From NCBI GenBank assembly GCA_903904835.1, contig CAIVEI010000145.1, positions 1-64,000 of the forward strand: a stretch of DNA of 64,000 nucleotides. Reading direction: 5' to 3'. The notes below the pieces were generated by a model. That model was not told the DNA's origin. It saw only the letters and a list, made by a program, of their open reading frames with translations, and made no database searches. Source of the stretch: an uncultured Schlesneria sp. (GTDB taxonomy: Bacteria; Planctomycetota; Planctomycetia; Planctomycetales; Planctomycetaceae). A program made the translations under genes and the position numbers. Below are positions 35,274 through 44,022 of this stretch, piece by piece; position 1 is the stretch's first letter; each line of letters begins with the position of its first letter.

Positions 35274-35585
35274 TTTTGTGGCTCCTCAAAAGGACATCAG
35301 AGTTAGATTATTCGATTAGGTTTTCGGTTACGGCGAAGTATCGTTTAAGGGTTGATTGACTTCAATTTGCCACGAGTTGAAATCTCGAACATTCGCGAGA
35401 AACGTAATGCCCAGCATTGGTTCGCGGGGCGTTGCTTTATGCCTCCAAAACGGTCTCACTTCAGTTTGACAGCAAATCCACCCTGCTGTGGTTTGTCATC
35501 GTGAGTGAAATTCTAACGCTCACTGCATACACTGATGCGGTCATGATCGAATTGATGGTTTCCGCGTCCGGATGATCACTATTTT
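35274..35585. other. Divergent intergenic region
   Basis: The 312 bp lie between the FGE-fold gene (minus) and the BatA-type gene (plus). No ORF or strong repeat is seen; both promoters must lie here. Confidence 0.35.
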
Positions 35586-38021
35586 ATGTCGTTGCTGCAT
35601 CCCGCGTTGTTGCTAGGGCTGGGATTTTCTGCCATCCCGATTTTGCTGCATTTATTGCTGCGGTCCAAACCAAAGCGATTAATTTTCCCGGCACTTCGGC
35701 TGATTCAGCAGAGTCGTCGGCAAAATGTCAGGCGGATGCAACTCCGGCATTTGTGGTTGCTTCTGTTGCGAATGCTCGTCTTTGCACTGCTGGCGTTTGG
35801 ATTGACTCGACCTTCGTTGCCCGCGGCAAATTATTCGCTTCTCTGGTACGAATGGTTGGGGATTCTCGGGATCATCGCAGCAGGCTTGGGTAGCTATTTC
35901 GGCGTCATGAAATGGTGGCAGCGACTGAATTGGCCTCGAAACCAGTTGTTGACTCGCCGGACGATGCTTCGCGGCGGTCTCGGTGCTGCCGTGGCGACAC
36001 TGTTGCTGTTGGGTGTCGGTTGGCCCTACGTTCGTCGCGTTAATGCAGAGATGAAAGACCCCGCGCCAAGAGCGGCCGATAACCTTCCTGTAGCGGCGGT
36101 CTTCCTGTTTGATAACAGCCCGAGCATGAATTACCGGCAGGGAAACCAGAGTCGATTACAATCGGCTCAACAGATCGCACGCGATCACCTCAGCCGTTTG
36201 TCTGCGGGTAGCAAAGTTGCAGTCACAAGCTCACATGAAACTACGGCACCACCATTTTCACTCGATCTGCAAGCAGCACGAAGCCGGATTGACGGTTTTG
36301 AAATCAGGGCCGGCGGACTTTCGCTGAACGACCGGTTGCGGACGGTCATCCTGGCACATGAGGAAGATCGTCGACGAGTCACAGCCGAACAAACTTCGAT
36401 TCCTGAAGAAAAACGACAAGATCGATACCTGCGCGAGATTTATCTCTTCTGCGATCTGACGCGTTCGGCATGGCGAGACGAATCTTCAAGCGTTTTGCGG
36501 GACGAATTGGCGCGTCTCAAATTCGTTTCGGTTTACTTAATCGACGTCGGTGAATCGAATCCCACAAACGTTGGTATCTCCAGCGTAAAACTCTCGTCGG
36601 AATCTGTTCCGAATGGTGGAACATTGAAGCTGGATGTCGGATTGACTGCCGTCGGACATTTCAAACCGGAACAGACGGTTGAATTCTTTCTCAGTGGGCG
36701 GGATGGCAAGCTGGTGAAACGAGGTCAACAAACCGTTGCCGTCGACAGCGGTGTTGAGCGACAACTCACGTTTGAGATACCGCAAGTCGAAGGACCGCTT
36801 CTGCAAGGGGAATTTCGGATTGTCGGATCTGACCCGCTGGCGATCGATGATGTCGGGTATTTTACCGTCAGAACACTGCCCCAATTGAAAGTGCTGGTCG
36901 TTGCCGAGAATGCGTCGGTCGCCTTTTACTGGCAGTCGGCCATCGACTACGTATCGTCCGCGAAAATTACAGATTTTCAAACGAAATTTCTGACGTCCAG
37001 TCAGTTGCGTGATACAGATCTCAAGACGTTCGATGTTGTATTTCTCATCAATTTGAATGCTCCTGACGAGACGACCTGGACCCGGTTGCGTGACTATGTT
37101 GAAGCTGGGGGAGGACTGGGTGTGTTTCTTGGAGCTGCGAGTTCCGCACTCAGTGCGAAGCCGGGCCGAGACCAGATTGACCCAGTCGCCTACAACAAGA
37201 AGGCCGCTCAAAGTCTTTTGCCAGGGGAACTGAAGGCATCAGTGGTAAATACAAAACCGCAGTCGATGGATCTGCGGAACTCGCAACATCTGTTGCTTAA
37301 AAGATTAGAGGGTTCTGGGGTTTTAGCGGATTTGGGTGCCGTGGAAGTCCGTGGATTTTGGAAAGTCGAGCCATTCGAATCAGCGGTGACGGTCGCCAAA
37401 TTCGACGGAACACAAGGAAATCCTGCGTTGCTTGAGCGGCGAGTTGGTCGCGGGCGAGTAATGTTGATGACAACTTCTGTCAATAATGACAAATGGAACG
37501 ATCTGGTCGGTACCGGGCTCTCTTTTGTGTTTGCCGATCAGTTGGCCCAATATTTGTCACAACAATCAACGCTGCGAACAAATTATCTTGTGGGTGATGA
37601 GGTGACGTTGCCACTGGACCGAGAGCAAAAGTTGAGAAAAGTGGTCCTTCGCATGCCTGACTTTAAACAGCGGACGCAAGAAATTCCTGCCGAAGCGAAA
37701 AACCTTCGGCTGAAAGATCTTACGACGATCGGCTCATATCAGGTGGATTCGGCCCTAGGGGAGGTGACTTACCATAGCGGCTTCAGCCTGAATCTTCCTG
37801 CAAGCGAGAGTGATTTGCGACGTCTAGAGCCTCGTGAGCTTGATTCGCTACTGGGGGAAGGGAGATATACAGTCAATCGTGATCCTCGCAGTCTTGAGCG
37901 GAACATTTTGACCAATCGATTGGGCCAGGAAATGTACAGTTTTGTTGTCGGACTTCTGGTCATTGTCTTTGCGTTGGAACAGTTTACGGCGGCCTGGTTC
38001 TACCGGACGGACGAAGCGTGA
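35586..38021 (+). CDS. BatA-like membrane protein with von Willebrand A domain
   Basis: An 811-residue membrane protein. The N-terminal BatA (aerotolerance regulator) module has helix 5-25 and the RSKPKRLIFPALRLIQQ motif; further helices lie at about 55-76, 90-107 and 128-147. A vWA-like domain starts near residue 165 with the metal-site pattern DNSPS (VFLFDNSPSMNY). A glutamine-amidotransferase-like segment lies around 430-620, and a final helix (VVGLLVIVFALEQFTAAWF) ends the protein. Such proteins are usually encoded with MoxR ATPases and DUF58 proteins, none of which is here. Function in planctomycetes is unknown; a role in envelope stress or complex assembly is inference. Confidence 0.9.
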   Translation: MSLLHPALLLGLGFSAIPILLHLLLRSKPKRLIFPALRLIQQSRRQNVRRMQLRHLWLLLLRMLVFALLAFGLTRPSLPAANYSLLWYEWLGILGIIAAGLGSYFGVMKWWQRLNWPRNQLLTRRTMLRGGLGAAVATLLLLGVGWPYVRRVNAEMKDPAPRAADNLPVAAVFLFDNSPSMNYRQGNQSRLQSAQQIARDHLSRLSAGSKVAVTSSHETTAPPFSLDLQAARSRIDGFEIRAGGLSLNDRLRTVILAHEEDRRRVTAEQTSIPEEKRQDRYLREIYLFCDLTRSAWRDESSSVLRDELARLKFVSVYLIDVGESNPTNVGISSVKLSSESVPNGGTLKLDVGLTAVGHFKPEQTVEFFLSGRDGKLVKRGQQTVAVDSGVERQLTFEIPQVEGPLLQGEFRIVGSDPLAIDDVGYFTVRTLPQLKVLVVAENASVAFYWQSAIDYVSSAKITDFQTKFLTSSQLRDTDLKTFDVVFLINLNAPDETTWTRLRDYVEAGGGLGVFLGAASSALSAKPGRDQIDPVAYNKKAAQSLLPGELKASVVNTKPQSMDLRNSQHLLLKRLEGSGVLADLGAVEVRGFWKVEPFESAVTVAKFDGTQGNPALLERRVGRGRVMLMTTSVNNDKWNDLVGTGLSFVFADQLAQYLSQQSTLRTNYLVGDEVTLPLDREQKLRKVVLRMPDFKQRTQEIPAEAKNLRLKDLTTIGSYQVDSALGEVTYHSGFSLNLPASESDLRRLEPRELDSLLGEGRYTVNRDPRSLERNILTNRLGQEMYSFVVGLLVIVFALEQFTAAWFYRTDEA

Positions 38022-38153
38022 GTGATCGCAATTCCTGCCGAAGTTGAATGAAGTTCGTCAGGGAGCCGACCAAAACCGTCTCAAACTGCAGAAATCGCTC
38101 TTGCCATCGTTTTTCCCAGATACTATCACCCGCTCCTCCCCATTTTAAAACTC

Positions 38154-38600
38154 ATGTCAGAACTTCGGCAGCCCGTTGAAGCACCGGTCGGAAATGGTGG
38201 CCGAGCAGCTTTGCTCGGAATCGCATTGTTTCTGGTTGTCGGCTTTGGCATCGCCTTATTGCTCGATCCCGATCCCCGAGGGTTTGGGACTCATCAGCAA
38301 TTAGGGCTGCCTCCGTGTACTTTTCGTTTACTGTTTGGCCGTCCGTGTCCCGGTTGCGGGATGACGACTAGCTTTTCATATTTTGTTCGAGGTCAATTTG
38401 TTGAAGCAGCACGCGCAAACCTGGCGGGAACATTGCTTGCTGCTGTCTGTGCCATGTTAATTCCCTGGTGTTTATGGAGTGCTCGGAGTGGTCAATTGTG
38501 GATGGTTTCTGATCCCGTATCGGTGGCAGGTATCTTGTCGATCTGCCTGGCAACCTTGACGGTTCTCATGTGGGTTGCCCGGATGATCGCAGTGATCTAA
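38154..38600 (+). CDS. DUF2752 membrane protein
   Basis: A 148-residue protein with three hydrophobic segments (about 20-38, 90-110 and 120-145). The family signature CTFRLLFGRPCPGCGMTTSF (about 58-77), with its Cys-Pro-Gly-Cys-Gly, is clear and may bind metal or form a disulfide. No function is established. It lies between the BatA-type gene and two lipoproteins, all plus strand, and may share their transcript. Confidence 0.88.
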   Translation: MSELRQPVEAPVGNGGRAALLGIALFLVVGFGIALLLDPDPRGFGTHQQLGLPPCTFRLLFGRPCPGCGMTTSFSYFVRGQFVEAARANLAGTLLAAVCAMLIPWCLWSARSGQLWMVSDPVSVAGILSICLATLTVLMWVARMIAVI

Positions 38601-38707
38601 GTCCTTGCTCTTCAGGCATACGAAAAACTTTTAAGAACGAACTCGGTTTCCACGACACGAAAACGATGAATCTAATTTGAATCCACTCGGCGAAGGATCG
38701 CCTTAAA

Positions 38708-39403
38708 ATGACCAATGATTATTCGATCGACCACTCGCGCCGTGATGCACTCAGGAAACTGATTGCCATTGCGGGTGGCATCACAATGGTATCGACAACA
38801 GGGTGCTCCAAATTTCTTCTGAGCAGCGGCAAGATTCTGTTTGGTGATCCAAAGATCACTTCAGAATTTACGAAATTGACTCAGGTTGACCTCTGCAAGG
38901 GGGACAAGGCTGTTCTTGTTGTCTGTTCGACGCCCGAGTCGGTAGACGCTGATAATTCGACGTTGCGACTGGACTTGATTGATGGCGTCACTCATCGAAT
39001 GAAACTGAATGGCGTGAAGATTATCAATCCGAACCGAGTGGCTGATTGGCTTGAAAGCCAAGATACGTCGGTCCCAGACCTGCAAAAACTGGCAAAGGAC
39101 TTTGACACCGACTATATCGCCTGGATTGAAGTTCAGACATTCAGCTTGCGAGAGCCCAACAGCCACAACCTGCTTCGCGGACAGACCAGTGGATATATCC
39201 GCGTCGCCAAGATCGAAGACTTCAATGGTCAGCGGCGAGCCATGATGGCATACAACCGTGAATTCGCCATGAATTATCCTGAACATCAACCCGTGTCGGA
39301 AACCGGGCGATCGGCCATTGTCTTCCACAAGGAATACCTGGCCCGCCTGTGCGACCTGCTGGCCGAACGATTTTATAACCACCGGCCGGGCAAAAGTTTC
39401 TAA
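38708..39403 (+). CDS. Tat-type lipoprotein, function unknown
   Basis: A 231-residue protein whose N-terminus combines twin arginine (SRRDALRKLIAIAGG) with a lipobox (STTGC), so it is probably an exported lipoprotein. The mature part alternates beta strands and helices (KAVLVVCSTPESV, VADWLES, DTDYIAWIEVQTFSLRE), suggesting an alpha/beta fold, and ends with KEYLARLCDLLAERFYNH. The gene 18 bp downstream encodes a relative with the same layout. No family function is known to me. Confidence 0.78.
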   Translation: MTNDYSIDHSRRDALRKLIAIAGGITMVSTTGCSKFLLSSGKILFGDPKITSEFTKLTQVDLCKGDKAVLVVCSTPESVDADNSTLRLDLIDGVTHRMKLNGVKIINPNRVADWLESQDTSVPDLQKLAKDFDTDYIAWIEVQTFSLREPNSHNLLRGQTSGYIRVAKIEDFNGQRRAMMAYNREFAMNYPEHQPVSETGRSAIVFHKEYLARLCDLLAERFYNHRPGKSF

Positions 39404-39421
39404 TACCCCAAAGGCAATACG

Positions 39422-40081
39422 ATGCGCGCGATCCCGAATCGATTATCGACGTTGTTGGCCATACTGCTGCTTTGCACAACGGCGAGCGGGTGTAATTATC
39501 TTGTGATGTTCGGCTATCTGATTGGTGGTCCTCCTTCCATCGAACCGAAATTCGACGAAGAGACCAAAGAGTCGATGACGGACCCGGACGTGCGCGTTGT
39601 CGTCGTCTGTTTTGCACCCAATGAAATCAAATATAGCTTTGAAAGCATCGATCACGAACTGGCTCAGTACGTCTCGTTCCAGTTGCATGCTCATAAGATC
39701 AAGGTGGTGCCTCCTGATCTGGTCAAGGGTTGGTTGGAAGAAAACAAAGATTGGGACAAGCCAGAGGAAATTGGTGCGTACTTCAAAGTAACACATGTGA
39801 TCTACATCGATCTCAATGAGTTCACTTTGTACGAAGAAGGAAGCCCAAATCTTTATCGAGGGCGGTCAGAAAGTATTGTCAGTGTCTGGAAAATGGATGA
39901 AGACAACCACGCAGAGAAGATCTTCAGCCAGGAAAAGACGTCGAAGTATCCTATGCACCAGGCGGTCAGTTCGGGTGACAAGACTTATACGACGTTCAAA
40001 GGCGAATATCTGACTCGCCTCAGCGATGAAATTGGTCGCTTCTTCTACGAGTATTACATCGCAGACGAGATCGGTAACTGA
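39422..40081 (+). CDS. Lipoprotein paralog of the preceding gene
   Basis: A 219-residue protein with a signal peptide and lipobox (TTASGC, Cys24). It shares layout and motifs with its neighbour: VRVVVVCFAPNE, VKGWLEENKD, THVIYIDLNEFTLYE and EYLTRLSDEIGRFFYEYY match VLVVCSTPE, VADWLESQD, DYIAWIEVQTFSLRE and EYLARLCDLLAERFYNH. Tandem duplication followed by strong divergence is likely. Co-translation is supported by the 18-bp gap. The pair may form a heteromeric envelope complex; this is inference. Confidence 0.8.
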   Translation: MRAIPNRLSTLLAILLLCTTASGCNYLVMFGYLIGGPPSIEPKFDEETKESMTDPDVRVVVVCFAPNEIKYSFESIDHELAQYVSFQLHAHKIKVVPPDLVKGWLEENKDWDKPEEIGAYFKVTHVIYIDLNEFTLYEEGSPNLYRGRSESIVSVWKMDEDNHAEKIFSQEKTSKYPMHQAVSSGDKTYTTFKGEYLTRLSDEIGRFFYEYYIADEIGN

Positions 40082-40137
40082 CAGTTCAACGATCTGTGGT
40101 TTGGTCTTCGTTTGTACCGGTTGTGAAATACAAAAGA

Positions 40138-40172
40138 AAAAGGACGCTTCCGGTGACCGGAAGCGTCCTTTT
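40138..40172. terminator. Strong bidirectional terminator
   Basis: AAAAGGACGCTTCCGG (40138-40153) pairs perfectly with CCGGAAGCGTCCTTTT (40157-40172) around TGA. It has A and T tracts on both sides and lies between the converging lipoprotein pair and rplI. Confidence 0.92.
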
Positions 40173-40205
40173 CAAATTTGATCAAACCCGAAAGGGCTTG
40201 GCGGC

Positions 40206-40709
40206 TTACTTCTTCGCTGCGGGAACGACCCAAACCTTGATTTCGGTTTTGACATCTGTGTGAAGCTGAATCTTCACGGTGTACATCCCCAGTTCCTTTA
40301 TCGGGCCATCCAGTTTGACGTGATCGGCGTCGACCTGATAACCAGCGGCCACGAGAGCCTTGCTGATATCTGGACCCATGATCGAACCGTAGAGGTGACC
40401 CTCTTCGTTCGCATTGGCTTCCAGCGTAACGCTGTATTTCCCGATCGCGTCGGCTCGCTTTTGCAGAGCGATCATTTTCTGCTTCTGGAGCTCGACCAGG
40501 TTTTCCTGGTGACGTTTGACCATTCGCTTATTGACTTCGGTCGCGACCGTGGCCAGCCCGTTAGGCATCAGGTAATTGCGGGCATATCCGGGTTTGACGC
40601 GGACAATATCACCGGTGTTACCCAGGTGTTCGACGTCTGCCGCAAGCAATAACTCGACCTGCCGAGTCATCCGTGGACGTCCAGAAGCTGAATGTGTACT
40701 ACGAGCCAT
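40206..40709 (-). CDS. rplI: 50S ribosomal protein bL9
   Basis: Ribosomal protein L9, 167 residues. The N-terminal domain (VELLLAADVEHLGNTGDIVRV then KPGYARNYLMPNGLA, about 18-54) is canonical, followed by the long connecting helix (EVNKRMVKRHQENLVELQKQK) and the C-terminal RNA-binding domain. A 13-residue lead (MARSTHSASGRPR) precedes the usual start; translation from the second Met (40670) is possible. It is last in the rplY-pth-rpsF-ssb-rplI run. Confidence 0.96.
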   Translation of the reverse strand: MARSTHSASGRPRMTRQVELLLAADVEHLGNTGDIVRVKPGYARNYLMPNGLATVATEVNKRMVKRHQENLVELQKQKMIALQKRADAIGKYSVTLEANANEEGHLYGSIMGPDISKALVAAGYQVDADHVKLDGPIKELGMYTVKIQLHTDVKTEIKVWVVPAAKK

Positions 40710-40751
40710 GATTTAAATTCCGTCGCGATAACTAACTGGTTTCAATTCAAA

Positions 40752-41267
40752 TTAAAACGGGACTTCATCACCTTGCGGACCAGCCGAATGATCATCGAAA
40801 CTCGGAGAATAACCACCTCCAGAGTCGCCATGGTCATGATCTGGTTCGATGGGAGCATTTCTGGAGGGGCCGCCAGCGGATTGAGGTCGTCCAGGAGTAC
40901 CACCGCCGCCACCGCCACCAGGATTGTCTCCCTTACCACCCAACATCGTCATATTTTCGCCGACAACTCGCAACTTGCTTCGTTTTTGACCCGATTCGCG
41001 ATCGTCCCACGTATCAAGTTGAAGTCGGCCTTCGATCAGGACCGACCGCCCTTTCGCCAGGTATTCCCCGGCGATTTCAGCAGTCCTGCCCCACAACGTG
41101 ATATCAACGAAAGTTGTTTCGTCCTTCCATTGATTCGACTGCTTGTCGAGCCATCGGCGGTTCACAGCCAAACCGATTTCAGTCACAGCCGTGCCACCCG
41201 TCGTGTATTTTACCTGCGGGTCACGCGTCAAATTGCCTACGAGAATCACTTTATTGAAACTGGCCAT
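40752..41267 (-). CDS. ssb: Single-stranded DNA-binding protein
   Basis: OB-fold SSB, 171 residues, protecting ssDNA in replication and repair. The fold spans about 1-110 (FNKVILVGNLTRDPQVKYT, FVDITLWGRTAEIAGEYL, VLIEGRLQLDTW). A Gly-rich linker and the acidic tip ending DEVPF (for partner binding) complete the protein. The Gly run (GGGGGGG) is longer than usual. It lies between rpsF and rplI, the usual place for ssb next to ribosomal genes. Confidence 0.97.
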   Translation of the reverse strand: MASFNKVILVGNLTRDPQVKYTTGGTAVTEIGLAVNRRWLDKQSNQWKDETTFVDITLWGRTAEIAGEYLAKGRSVLIEGRLQLDTWDDRESGQKRSKLRVVGENMTMLGGKGDNPGGGGGGGTPGRPQSAGGPSRNAPIEPDHDHGDSGGGYSPSFDDHSAGPQGDEVPF

Positions 41268-41297
41268 TTGTCGTTTTCCCTCGTTTGCCGCGTCTGA

Positions 41298-41717
41298 TTA
41301 TCGCGTTTCTTCAATAACATCTTCGATAGGACGATCGCCACGTGCATCGCGATCCGCCTTCTGTTCTGGACTATGGATGGCCCCATCGTGTTGAGTCAAG
41401 GCATCGACCATTGCGTCGAAGATGACTTTCGGATGACGGAGCACCAACTGTCGCAGCACTGTTTCATTCAATTTGGACAATCGATTCAATTCGGTCATGG
41501 CACCGCCGTCCATCGTAAAGCAGGCAAGGTAATACAACCCCTTGCGTTGACCTTCGATCGGATAGCAGAGCTTTCCTTCTTGCCAGGGGCGTGAGGCAAC
41601 CACCTTGGCACCGACCCGTTCCAGCATCCCAAGCACCGCTTTTTGAGCCCCTTCGGGATCGGCAGCATATCGGTTGCTGTCAACCAGGAACATTCCTTCG
41701 TACATGTACTCGGTCAA
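41298..41717 (-). CDS. rpsF: 30S ribosomal protein bS6
   Basis: Ribosomal protein S6, 139 residues, typical up to about 100 (EYMYEGMFLVDSNR, PWQEGKLCYPIEGQRKGLYYLACF, ALTQHDG), then an acidic/Arg tail. The start is TTG at 41717 behind GGGAGAG; ATG at codon 5 would lose part of the first strand. The usual partner rpsR (S18) is missing between ssb and rplI. Confidence 0.95.
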   Translation of the reverse strand: MTEYMYEGMFLVDSNRYAADPEGAQKAVLGMLERVGAKVVASRPWQEGKLCYPIEGQRKGLYYLACFTMDGGAMTELNRLSKLNETVLRQLVLRHPKVIFDAMVDALTQHDGAIHSPEQKADRDARGDRPIEDVIEETR

Positions 41718-41831
41718 AATTCTCTCCCAAAATCTTCGATGCCATCCGGCGAAAATCGTTCACTGTCGGGTTGAAGCCCGCGTTCGTCCCGTACTGGTTT
41801 TTCAAACAATCTTGTTATTCAAACTCTCGTC

Positions 41832-42434
41832 TTAAATCGGCTTCCCGGCCAGGTTGTCACCAGAATCGCCAGGAGCCAGGTTCACGACATTCATCGCCGC
41901 CGAAATCCCTTCCCGAATCCAGATTTCAACTCCCGTCGCTGCACCTCTGACAGCCACATCGACGTCGGCCAATTCATCTTTTCGAAATTTTGCTAGAACA
42001 AACGTGACCGCATCCATTTTTTCAGGAGGACGACCCACTCCGAACCGTAATCTGGGAATTTGCTCCGTTCCGCAGACCTGCAAAATACTCAATAATCCCT
42101 TCTGACCACCAGCAGAACCTGATGCCCGCAATCGCAATTGACAGAGCTTCAGATTCATATCATCGCAGATCACCAGCACATCGTTCAGTGGAATCTGATA
42201 AAACTTAACGATCTGCTGGACGCTGCGTCCACTTAAATTCATAAACGTCTGCGGTGCCGCGAGCAGCACCTTTTCATCCTCGTAATTGGCCTCAGTCAAA
42301 TTGGCTTCAAACCTGAGCTTTGGCCGATTTGCCTGCCATCGATGGGCCAGCTCTGAAATTACATCAAAGCCGATGTTATGCCGGGTTCCTTCATAGTTTG
42401 ACCCCGGGTTACCCAGCCCGACGACCAGCTTCAT
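41832..42434 (-). CDS. pth: Peptidyl-tRNA hydrolase
   Basis: Releases tRNA from stalled peptidyl-tRNA. The 200 residues hold KLVVGLGNPGSNYEGTRHNIGF with the catalytic His near 19, MNLSGRSVQQIVKFY and a DDMNLKLCQLRLRASGSAGG block with GQKGL after it. It is encoded between rplY and rpsF, a common bacterial arrangement. The Asn and Asp active-site residues appear intact. Confidence 0.96.
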   Translation of the reverse strand: MKLVVGLGNPGSNYEGTRHNIGFDVISELAHRWQANRPKLRFEANLTEANYEDEKVLLAAPQTFMNLSGRSVQQIVKFYQIPLNDVLVICDDMNLKLCQLRLRASGSAGGQKGLLSILQVCGTEQIPRLRFGVGRPPEKMDAVTFVLAKFRKDELADVDVAVRGAATGVEIWIREGISAAMNVVNLAPGDSGDNLAGKPI

Positions 42435-42521
42435 GACGTCATTCCGAACTGTATTAGACTTACGGGAATCAGATTTCCGTCAAACCCTGTCCGAAATGGC
42501 ATTTCATTCACCTGTCCAGGC

Positions 42522-43190
42522 CTATTTCTTCTTTGCATCCTTCTTATCTTCTTTGGCTTCGGCTGCATCGGCGGCTGGTTTCTTGCCAATCATTTCCGGT
42601 TCAATCGGGCCAGCACCGGCAGGAACTTCTTCCTGAGCCTTAGCTGTCACAATGTGGACCACAATCGCATCGGGTGCCGCGTGAGCATGCGAACCTTCGG
42701 GCAGAACCAGATCCGAAACATGGATCGATTTCCCGAGTTCCAAAGATCCAATTCGAACATGAATCGTATCAGGAATTTGATACGCGAGGCAGTCGATGGT
42801 GATTGAGTGCATCACGTGTTCCAGCACTCCACCCATCAGAACGCCAGGAGCCGTCCCCTTGAGTTCCAGCGGAACGATAATGTTCACTCGTTCGTTCGGA
42901 TCGACCCGCAACAGGTCAAAGTGATTGATTCGTCGACCGAAGATATCCCACTGGATTTCGCGAACGACGGCTTTATCGACTTTGCCGTCGAGTTCAACGT
43001 CAACGACTTTTGCGCCCGACATCAAAACGGGTGTTAAAGCGTCGGAATCGATCACGACAGAAATCGGGGGTGCGTTATGCCCGTAAATATTACCGGGAAC
43101 CTGACCGCTCCAACGCAATCGCCGACACGCTGCTGAACCTTTTTCTTTGTCCGTTCGCGTCTTGACGACTAGCTTAGCTTCCTTCGACAT
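42522..43190 (-). CDS. rplY: 50S ribosomal protein bL25, Ctc form
   Basis: Long (CTC-type) L25 of 222 residues that binds 5S rRNA. The N-terminal domain (KTRTDKEKGSAACRRLRWSG, then VPGNIYG) is followed by the beta domain (LELKGTAPGVLMGGVLEHV) and an acidic/Lys-rich tail ending KKDAKKK. It is first in the rplY-pth-rpsF-ssb-rplI run on the minus strand, so its promoter lies right of 43190. Confidence 0.95.
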   Translation of the reverse strand: MSKEAKLVVKTRTDKEKGSAACRRLRWSGQVPGNIYGHNAPPISVVIDSDALTPVLMSGAKVVDVELDGKVDKAVVREIQWDIFGRRINHFDLLRVDPNERVNIIVPLELKGTAPGVLMGGVLEHVMHSITIDCLAYQIPDTIHVRIGSLELGKSIHVSDLVLPEGSHAHAAPDAIVVHIVTAKAQEEVPAGAGPIEPEMIGKKPAADAAEAKEDKKDAKKK

Positions 43191-43497
43191 GAAAACACGT
43201 ACCTTGATGATAAATTCTGACCCGTCGCCGGTTCAAAGTGAGAGCCTTACCCACAAAGAAGGCGAACGCGAGGACCGAGAAGTTTAGCGAAGCACGGACC
43301 AGCCTGCAACGCTATCGTCATCGTCGGCGCATTTTGCGAAAAAAACTGCTTCCGCCTGAAGTGACTTAGGCCTCATTATTTTAACCTCCGAGTGCAACAC
43401 GAGATAGCGATACAATTCGCCGAAATCCTTACTGAAATCCGTTTTCCAAGTCGAATTTCAGCGATCACCTCTTTTTCTCGAAACAAAAAATCCCAAC
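43191..43497. other. Promoter region of the ribosomal gene run
   Basis: The 307 bp between rplY and the next minus-strand gene hold no ORF. It must contain the rplY promoter and the end of the small membrane-protein transcript. I see no clear terminator. Confidence 0.35.
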
Positions 43498-43965
43498 CTA
43501 ATCCGATGTTCGACGGATAACCTGCTTTTTAAGAGGGGTGAGAATTATCCACGCTGAGATCACGGCCAGCGGGATCGTGATCGATGAGTAAAAAATGCCT
43601 AAGTATTTCAATCTGAGCGATTGCCCGTTCGTAGCGAAGGGGCCTTCTCCGAAGCTGAACCCACAAAACTTCCATTCACGCACCAACTTTGTGTCGTCCT
43701 CCGATTGTTCGACCTTATCAAATGACTTGGTCGGGCCCGACTGCCACACGAACCGAATTGCCCTGATCTCATCGGCAGTCATTTCAATTGCGAGCCATAC
43801 GAAAGTGCCGTTGTCAGAATTCAAAATTTGAAGAGCGTTCCCTCGTGCGAACGTGATCTGGTCTACGACCAAACGGCTTCTCAACCAGATGCCCATCACC
43901 ATACAGGCCAACACGAGCGTCACCAGCCCCGTTTTTCTTCTCCACCCTTTGAAAAACTCTCGCAT
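43498..43965 (-). CDS. Small membrane protein of the FFxGWRRKxG family
   Basis: A 155-residue protein starting at the internal ATG 43965 (MREFFKGWRRKTGLVTL). It has an N-terminal helix (about 13-30, TLVLACMVMGIWL) and a C-terminal helix (SSITIPLAVISAWIIL, about 126-142). The GWRRK basic stretch just before the first helix anchors the cytoplasmic side. I recall many relatives in planctomycete genomes, usually of unknown function. The longer start at 44019 adds a non-family lead. A truncated copy lies at 13398. Confidence 0.75.
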   Translation of the reverse strand: MREFFKGWRRKTGLVTLVLACMVMGIWLRSRLVVDQITFARGNALQILNSDNGTFVWLAIEMTADEIRAIRFVWQSGPTKSFDKVEQSEDDTKLVREWKFCGFSFGEGPFATNGQSLRLKYLGIFYSSITIPLAVISAWIILTPLKKQVIRRTSD

Positions 43966-44022
43966 GATCATTGTAATCGAGAATTGACAGAACGAGTTCT
44001 CATGACCGACGCCGTGCATTGT

